Shown here piece by piece: positions 57,628 through 64,000 of a DNA stretch of 64,000 bases. A program made the position numbers and the translations under genes. Each line of letters opens with the position of its first letter. The stretch's first letter is position 1. The notes beneath the pieces are model-generated. The model had not been told where the DNA came from, ran no database searches, and worked only from the letters and a program-made list of their open reading frames with translations. This DNA comes from Cunninghamia lanceolata (Eukaryota; Streptophyta; Pinopsida; Cupressales; Cupressaceae). The stretch lies in NCBI GenBank assembly GCA_027924645.1, contig BSBN01000187.1, positions 13,968,001 through 14,032,000 on the forward strand. The letters run 5' to 3'.

Positions 57628-59049
57628 ATGGCCGACTCATCTGATCACCTTCTCCCACCACGTGATGGTGAAGAAGAGATTTCTCATGAAGAATTAGAGG
57701 CGCACATGCAAGATAGAAAATTCCAACGCGTCGTAGAGAAGATGATCCTTGAAGACCCCCATAAGTATTTCCATCATCTTGCTAGTCTCAGAATCAAACT
57801 CCCCGCAGACTTTGACATTAGCTCCATCATGGAAAATGCAGAAAATGATCATGAGAGGGGCACAAATGACACGGTCCCATATGCGCATAAGAGAGGTAAA
57901 AATGACACGGTCACCCATACAAATGAGAGAGGAAAGCAACCCGTAGATCCATCTACTCCTATGGCAAACGTGAGATAACAAATCAAAAGTCTAAAGCTCA
58001 AGATATCCAACCTTAAGACTGGTACAAGTTCTAAGAACTACTCTTTGGAAGATATAGCATTGTACCCCTTTGACAGAAATTTGATCATGAAACCATTCCC
58101 CTATCAGTTCGGAGTTCTAAAATTTGACAAATATAAAGGGAAGGGGGACCCTAGAGATCATATCAGGGAATTCGCTGCAGCATGTTTAGAAGTAGCTCAC
58201 AACAAGACCTACTTAATGAGACTATTCCCGCGATCTTTAGGTGGTTAAGCTATGGAGTGGTTCTCGCGTCTCCCACCAGGAATAAAAACTTTTGATGAAA
58301 TTGTCAATAAATTTATAATGCACTTCTCTTACAACATAGAACACAAGGTATCTATGCTAGATCTATGCAACACCAAGCAGAAGAGTGGTGAGTCATTCAC
58401 CGCCTTCCTACAACGATGGAGACAGCTAGCTAGTAAGTGTTCTTATGATATGCCTGAGAAGCAGCTATTGGAAATGTTTGTCCACAATCTAAACACTAAT
58501 CTTAGCTATCAGATTCAGATACAATGCCCTACCTCGTTCGCCAAAGTCATTGAAATGGGCCTCTTCATTGAAAAAGCTATGATCACTAAAGGAACTCTCT
58601 AGCTCTACAAGGACACACCTCCTTCCAATTACACAACAGATAAATCAAAGTTTTGGACCAAGAACAAGAATGTGGTCAATGATGGAGTAATGGACGCCAA
58701 GGCGGCAGCCCCTAAGCAACAACCCATATTCACTCTTAAGGGAGAAGCAAATACCGGTGCACTCAACAAGCCACCCCCTCGGGAACCTAGACCTTGGTTC
58801 ACTTCAAATCCAAGGCAAAAATTCACACCGTTAGGGGAATCTCAAGAGTCTGCCCTTAGGAAGTTGTTGGCTAACAATGAAATTTCTCTACCGCCAACAA
58901 GTGACTATGAGCCTATCGTCAAACCTCCCTATTGGAAGGACACAGACTATTGTGAGTATCATCGAGGAAGGGGGTACACGACTAACAATTGCAACCGCCT
59001 CAAGAATGTCATACAGGATATACTGGATCAAAATCAGGGAGGGACATAA
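57628..59049 (+). pseudogene. Gypsy 2 gag
   Basis: ATG at 57628 (MADSSDHLLPPRDGEEEISH). One frame with TAA 57976, TAA 58246, TAG 58600 and TAA 59047. Core motifs: FPYQFGVLKFDKYKGKGDPR, AMEWFSRLPPGIKTFDEIVN, GESFTAFLQRWRQLASKC and LLEMFVHNLNTNLSYQIQ. A knuckle-like CEYHRGRGYTTNNC lies near the end. Forms the particle in an active element. Confidence 0.85.
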
Positions 59050-59073
59050 CAGCATACCTCCAATGAATCTCAT

Positions 59074-60963
59074 GTGGCCTACCGGGATCCTCTTCTGAAC
59101 CACAATCGGCCGTATAACATTAATCGCAACAATGACCACAACAGCAACAACTCCAATAGCAATCCCAATAACGACAATAGTCACAACTGGCCAAATCAGA
59201 ACAGCGGGTCGAGTAATGCTAACTATGCAAGCGTTCCATTTGAGTACACCATTAACTGCATTTCTGAGCATATTCTGCAGGTCAATGTCATCTCCCCCGA
59301 CCAACAACCAGGACCTAATAGAACTGGTTGTAGTATAATTACCTGCAGTGGTAAAGTCACGATCAATACCACCCCTCCAAGGTCATCACCATCTCCGTCC
59401 AACTCCCGCCCATACAATGTCATCGACCAGTTGCAAAAAACTCTGGCTCACATTTCTATATTGGAGCTCTTGTGTCTATCTCCTTCTCATAAGGAGATTC
59501 TTGAGAAAGCCTTAGTGGAAACTACTGTCCCCACTAACCTAGCCCAAGAAAAGTTTCAGACCATGGTAGGCAATCTGACATCCTCCACTTCCATCTCATT
59601 TACGGAGCAAGATGACCTTTCCATATCTCAACCCCACAACACCCCTCTACACATTGTCGCATTCGTGCACAAGCACCGCATCAAGAGGGTTCTCATTGAT
59701 GGGGGCACCGGTTTAAATATTTGTACTTTCAAGCTAGTCCTTGCACTGGGGTTCTCCGAACAGGCAGTTGATCCAAGAAAGAAAATTACCATCAAAGCCT
59801 ATGACGAGGAGGAACGAACCACCAAAGGAACAGTTGTCCTACCCATTCAAGTGGGACCGGTAATTAAAGATGTGGTGTGCCAAGTCCTTGATCGGGAGCT
59901 TGCTTACAATATTCTACTAGGGAGACCATGGATCCACGCCATGAAAGCTGTCCCCTCCACCTATCATCAATGCATTAAGTTCCCACACGATGGCAAGCAG
60001 GTCACCATACAAGGCGACCCCGACCCCTACCAACACTACAATTCTTTCCAAGCAAAATCTGAATGTGTCATTCCCAACAATAGAGCCTACATTTCCCCTA
60101 CTCTGCAACAAGACCATACCGCCGAAGATTCCTCCTCGAGGCCCAAACCGCTAAAACTTACCATAAAAGAAAATGGCATGGGGGAGTACTCCATTGAGCA
60201 CAACCTCAACCTTGCCACCATGCCTTTGTCTCCTCGCTCCTTTGGCAAACCCAAGCATCAACCTAGGCATTTTCCAAAGCCATCTACTCCTCCTATAACT
60301 CCCACAAATCCCTTTGTAAAATGGGAGACCTTATCTGATGAGACAGAGGAGCGAGATCTCCTGCAATGGCTTTATGCTGAAGAAGAAAACACACCCCAAG
60401 AGCCGCCTAGACTCCCTACAGAACTCTATGGACGGGGTGAAACTATTTTGCACAGGATGGGGTACGAAGGACAAGGCCCCATAGGCCTCAGAAAAGAAGG
60501 AATCGTTGAACCTATACAGCCTTCTTCATCCTCTTCGGCTAGAAACACAACTGGCCTAGGGTACAAAGGCAAAGGTAAAGCCAAGGAAAATGCCTGCCTT
60601 GTGGAGACAATTCAAACACTCCAAGTGCATAGTGACACAGATTCAGATGATTCGAATGAGTATGAATGGGACGAGCTCACAGAGCACTCCTACGATGACA
60701 AAGAGGTTGACACCATCCAAACTCTTAGCCCCTACCATGAGGGACAAACACAATGGGACAGACCACTAGAGTCTAATTCGCCCCTCCCTGAGGTTATGGC
60801 TTTCGAGGAAAGTTTAGATTCCATTGCGATAAACAACTTGGAAGAAAGTACCACCCAGAACACTACCCCCACCAATGCTCATAACATTTCCATTCACACC
60901 ATTAATGAATCACATCTCTCATCCGACTCCCTTCCCCTCTTACACCCTGAGCTTATTGACTAG
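59074..60963 (+). pseudogene. Gypsy 2 protease region with G-patch-like segment
   Basis: 629-residue open frame, in the gag frame. An Asn-rich linker is followed by the retropepsin: HRIKRVLIDGGTGLNICTFK holds D-G-G where D-S/T-G is usual, a form common in plant Gypsy proteases. The partner motif is AYNILLGRPWIHAMKAVPST. Further on, GRGETILHRMGYEGQGPIGL and GLGYKGKGK form a G-patch-like glycine motif. The C-terminus is acidic and Ser-rich. It ends at TAG 60961, beyond which the frame continues. This is the longest open frame of the window. Confidence 0.85.
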
Positions 60964-61023
60964 GACCTGCAAGGAACCCCCCAATTAGATATGTTCTAGA
61001 ATGATGATGATTACATTGACTAT

Positions 61024-62576
61024 ATGGAACTTAGGGATCACTTACCAAAAGGAGATCATAAACCTGGTTTTGCTATCGAACTCAATACTGTGGCTTACTT
61101 CGGGGAGGGTGCCAAGCCTTCTAGTCGCAAAAATATTAAAATCAAAAATGGATATGACGGTGAAAACTGCCGTGCGGCAGTGTCAGATCGTAAAACAGTA
61201 AAAAGAAAGGACGTATCCAAAGGTGAAAACCCAACTGTGGCACCTAACGATGGAATGCTTGACACCCTCCCTAGTGATATGTACCAGGAGCGGTCACAGA
61301 TTGTGGTGGAACCAACAGAGCCAGTGAATATTGGAACCGAAGAGTAGCCCAAGATTATCCACTTCGCAAAATCTCTCACACCACCAGAGAAAACTAGGTT
61401 TGTACCATTCTTTAAGAAGAAGAGAGGCAGCTTTGCTTGGTCATATGCTGACATGCCAGGTTTAGACCCTAACCTAATTCTGCATCATTTGCCATTGGAT
61501 CCAAGGGTGAAGCCCGTAAAGCAGAAACTGAGAAAGATGCATCCTCATATAGCCCTTTTGGTCAAGGAAGAACTCAAGAAATTGCTGGATGTAGGGTTCA
61601 TCAGAAGCATAGATTACCCTGAATGGATATCTAATATTGTGCCAGTGTCTAAACCAGGGTTCAACTATGCAACGATTTTAGAGACTTAAACAAAGCATGC
61701 CGCAAGGATGACTTTCCATTGCGTAACATCAATATCATAGTCGACCTCACGGCAGGACATACAATGCTGTCACTCATGGATGGATTCTCAGGGTATAACC
61801 AAATCAAAATAGCACCGGAGGACCAACACAAAACAGCTTTCACTTGTCCATGGGGTACCTTTTGCTGGAATGTCATGCCTTTTGGGCTGAAAAACGCAGG
61901 TGCTACATATCAGCGGGCCATGACAACTATATTCCATGACATGATGCATGCGACCATGGAGGATTATGTTGACGATATCTTAGCAAAATCTCTCACAGGG
62001 GACTCACACCTGGACATATTAGAAAAAATCTTTCAACGGTTGGATCAATTCCAAGTCAAACTGAACTCGAAGAAGTGTGTGTTTGGGGTAACATCGGGCA
62101 AGCTACTAGGCTTCATCGTGTCAACAAACGGCATAGAGGTAGACTCAGCCAAGGTCAAAGCAATAATGGACATGCCACCGCCCAAGACTCTAACACAGTT
62201 GAGATCCTTACAGGGCAAGCTACAGGCCATCCGAAGGTTCATCTCACAGTTGGCAGACAAGTGCCAACCTTTCAGCCACCTCCTACATAAGAATATTCCA
62301 TTTAAATGGGATAAGCGGTGTGAAGAGGCATTCAACAAGCTAAAGGAGTACCTTATGAACCCTCCTATACTCATGCCTCCGATCCAAGGAAAACCTTTGA
62401 TTCTCTACATATCTGCTACACCTACTGCTCTTGGGGCTCTCCTAGCGCAGCAAGACTATGAGAACAAGGAAAGAGCTGTATACTACATCAGTCGAACCTT
62501 AGTGGGCTACGAGTTACAATACTTACAGGTAGAACGATCATGCCTTGCGGTGGTTTTTGCTTCACAAAAACTCTGA
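61024..62576 (+). pseudogene. Gypsy 2 reverse transcriptase
   Basis: The linker and N-terminal part (61024-61689: PKIIHFAKSL; LREELKKLLDV-like VKEELKKLLDVGFIRSIDYP) is followed by a frameshift near 61670. From there DFRDLNKACRKDDFPL and MDGFSGYNQIKIAPEDQHKT, TCPWGTFCWNVMPFGLKNAG and the intact catalytic YVDDILAKS are seen, then RNase H start ILYISATPTALGALLAQ. TGA at 62574 replaces the Arg of QKL-R-HYM, a CGA-to-TGA change by family comparison. Confidence 0.88.
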
Positions 62577-62582
62577 CACTAC

Positions 62583-63401
62583 ATGTTGGCACATCCTGTC
62601 AAACTCATTGCCAAAATTGACCCACTAAAGTATCTTCTCAGCAAAGCAGCTCTCACAGGTCGACTAGCAAAGTGGGTTATGCTTCTTAGTGAATATGATA
62701 TAGAATATGTGGATAGAAAAGCCATCAAAGGGCAAATCATAGCTGACCAACTAGCCGAGGCACCATTACAGGACACTGCACCAATGCAGTTTGAGTTTCC
62801 CGATGAGTCTTTATTCACTCTGTCAACATCTCCTTGGAAACTCTACTTCGACGGGTCTTACACCAACCATGGATCGGGGGCAGGTATCCTATTTATCACT
62901 GCCCAAGGTGACACAATTCCAAAGTCCTACAGGTTGTTATTTCCATGCACTAACAATATAGCGGAATATGAAGCCTTGGTAATTGGTCTCAAGATGGCCA
63001 CTGAGTGGAAAATCCAAGCACTATGTGTTTACGGTGATTCTCAGCTTATCATAAATCAGGTCAATGATGAATATCAAACCAAAGATGAGAAGCTCATCCC
63101 ATACAAATGGATGGTCGACGACCTCAAAGAACACTTTGGGACCATCTCTTTTGAACAAATACCCAGGATCAAGAACAAAGCAACAGATGCAATGGCTACC
63201 ATAGCCTCTCTTCTTGAAATGCCTGAATACGAGTCATGTTATGAGTTCTTAGTAGAAACCATTCGGCAACCGGTTTATGATCTCCTCGAAACCCATTCCA
63301 TTTGCCTCCTAGTAGGATCTGATTCACCTTGGTACGGTAAGACCTACACTTACCTCAAGGACAATATTCTTCCACCGGACCTCTCTTCCAACCAAAAATG
63401 A
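62583..63401 (+). pseudogene. Gypsy 2 RNase H end and extra RNase H
   Basis: First the end of the retroviral-type RNase H (KLIAKIDPLKYLLSKAALTG; DIEYVDRKAIKGQ). Then the extra archaeal-type RNase H: WKLYFDGSYTNHGSGAGILF, TNNIAEYEALVIGL, LCVYGDSQLIINQVNDEY and RIKNKATDAMATIASL, with all four acidic positions (D, E, D, D) kept. It ends in TGA 63399. The position after RT-RNase H is the usual one for Tat elements. Confidence 0.88.
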
Positions 63402-64000
63402 ACTTTCATCAGACAAGCCTCCCATTACACCATCATAGCTAATACCCTTTATCGACGTGGTCTGGATGGTACTTTACTCCGTTGTCTAGAACAAGAAGAA
63501 TCCATAACGGCCTTGCGAGACATACACGAAGGGATCTGCGGAACACACTCCAGCGGTCCTTCCTTAGCTAAGAAACTCATGCGTTTGGGTTATTACTGGC
63601 CCAATGTGGAAATGGATTCATATCAGTTCGTCAAAAAGTGCAAACAGTGCCAGATACACGGGAACCTGATTCATGCACCTGCTCAGGAGTTGAGACCTTT
63701 AACGACACCCTAGCCCTTTTGCCAGTGGGGACTTGACCTTGTGGGAAAGATTCATCCACCTTCTTCCAACAGCCATAAATTTATCATAACCGCCACTGAA
63801 TACTTCACCAAGTGGATTGAAACCGTTCCCCTAACCACCATCACAGGAAAGCAAATTTCCTCGTTCATTCTAAATTATATTATCTGCCGACACGACATCC
63901 CTTCATCCATCATAATGGATAATGGGAGACCATTCAAAAATTAGGATGTCTAGGAACTTTGTGAGCGTTTCAAAATCCAACATCGTTTCTCCACTCCATA
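63402..64000 (+). pseudogene. Gypsy 2 integrase, N-terminal part
   Basis: In frame after TGA 63399. LYRRGLDGTLLRCLEQEES, DIHEGICGTHSSGPSLAKKL and GYYWPNVEMDSYQFVKKCKQ then CQIHG give a complete HHCC zinc motif. The core has QWGLDLVGKIHPPSSNSHKF, ITATEYFTKWIETV and IIMDNGRPF. Stops are TAG 63711, 63942 and 63951. The domain runs off the window before the catalytic Glu. Confidence 0.85.

Larger units (their letters stand above)
54320..64000 (+). mobile_element. Gypsy element 2 (Tat-like), 5' portion
   Basis: The LTR starts TGACAC at 54320 inside the Gypsy 1 integrase and ends TTACA at 55339. A primer site, a 2.3-kb leader, then gag, protease with a G-patch-like segment, RT, RNase H, a second RNase H and integrase follow to the window end. 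The second RNase H after the first indicates the Tat lineage. Stops and one frameshift inactivate it. The 3' LTR is outside the window. Confidence 0.88.

Overview
The window reads as nuclear DNA of a land plant with a large, repeat-rich genome. A gymnosperm such as a conifer is my best inference, not something the sequence proves. Support comes from plant-type LTR retrotransposons (one Copia, two Ty3/Gypsy, one non-autonomous), a plant glutamate-receptor-like (GLR) gene relic with short introns, and long degenerate blocks of the plant telomere motif CCCTAAA at an internal position. There is no bacterial-style gene organisation and I find no intact protein gene. Every recognisable coding region carries stops, frameshifts, truncations or insertions.

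Layout. 365-2895 (-) is a broken transposase-like gene (copy A). It abuts a degenerate telomere-like array (2896-6690, with satellites to about 7770), which is followed by a CATA microsatellite. 10911-12087 is a Gypsy gag relic, split by a 2.56-kb non-autonomous LTR element on the minus strand (12088-14643; target duplication CTCAT). 16478-26888 is a complete but mutated Copia element on the minus strand with long LTRs (target duplication CTCAC); its 5' LTR carries a 374-bp block three times. 28026-28439 (-) is a fragment resembling indoleamine 2,3-dioxygenase. 28881-32324 (-) is a GLR pseudogene interrupted by a 577-bp insertion. 34227-34988 (-) is an unrecognised decayed coding frame. 41443-44865 (+) is copy B of the same transposase-like family, preceded by a cluster of GGATCC-centred palindromes. 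47980-48388 is a MITE-like element. 48439-54319 (+) is a Gypsy element whose integrase is cut by a second Gypsy element beginning with its LTR at 54320 and running off the window end.

How the parts relate. The history is one of nested insertion and decay: the LTR element lies in gag, Gypsy 2 lies in Gypsy 1, and an LTR-like insert lies in the GLR gene. Most retroelement stops are TAG, as expected from C-to-T decay of CAG, TGG or CGA codons in methylated DNA. The most unusual item is the transposase-like family. Its two copies share conserved blocks (V-[DN]-F-x-E-N-Y, W-S-D-N, G-K-G-E-H-D-G), an apparent small intron and a C-terminal domain. I recall similar blocks from uncharacterised metazoan transposase-like proteins and know no named plant family with them.
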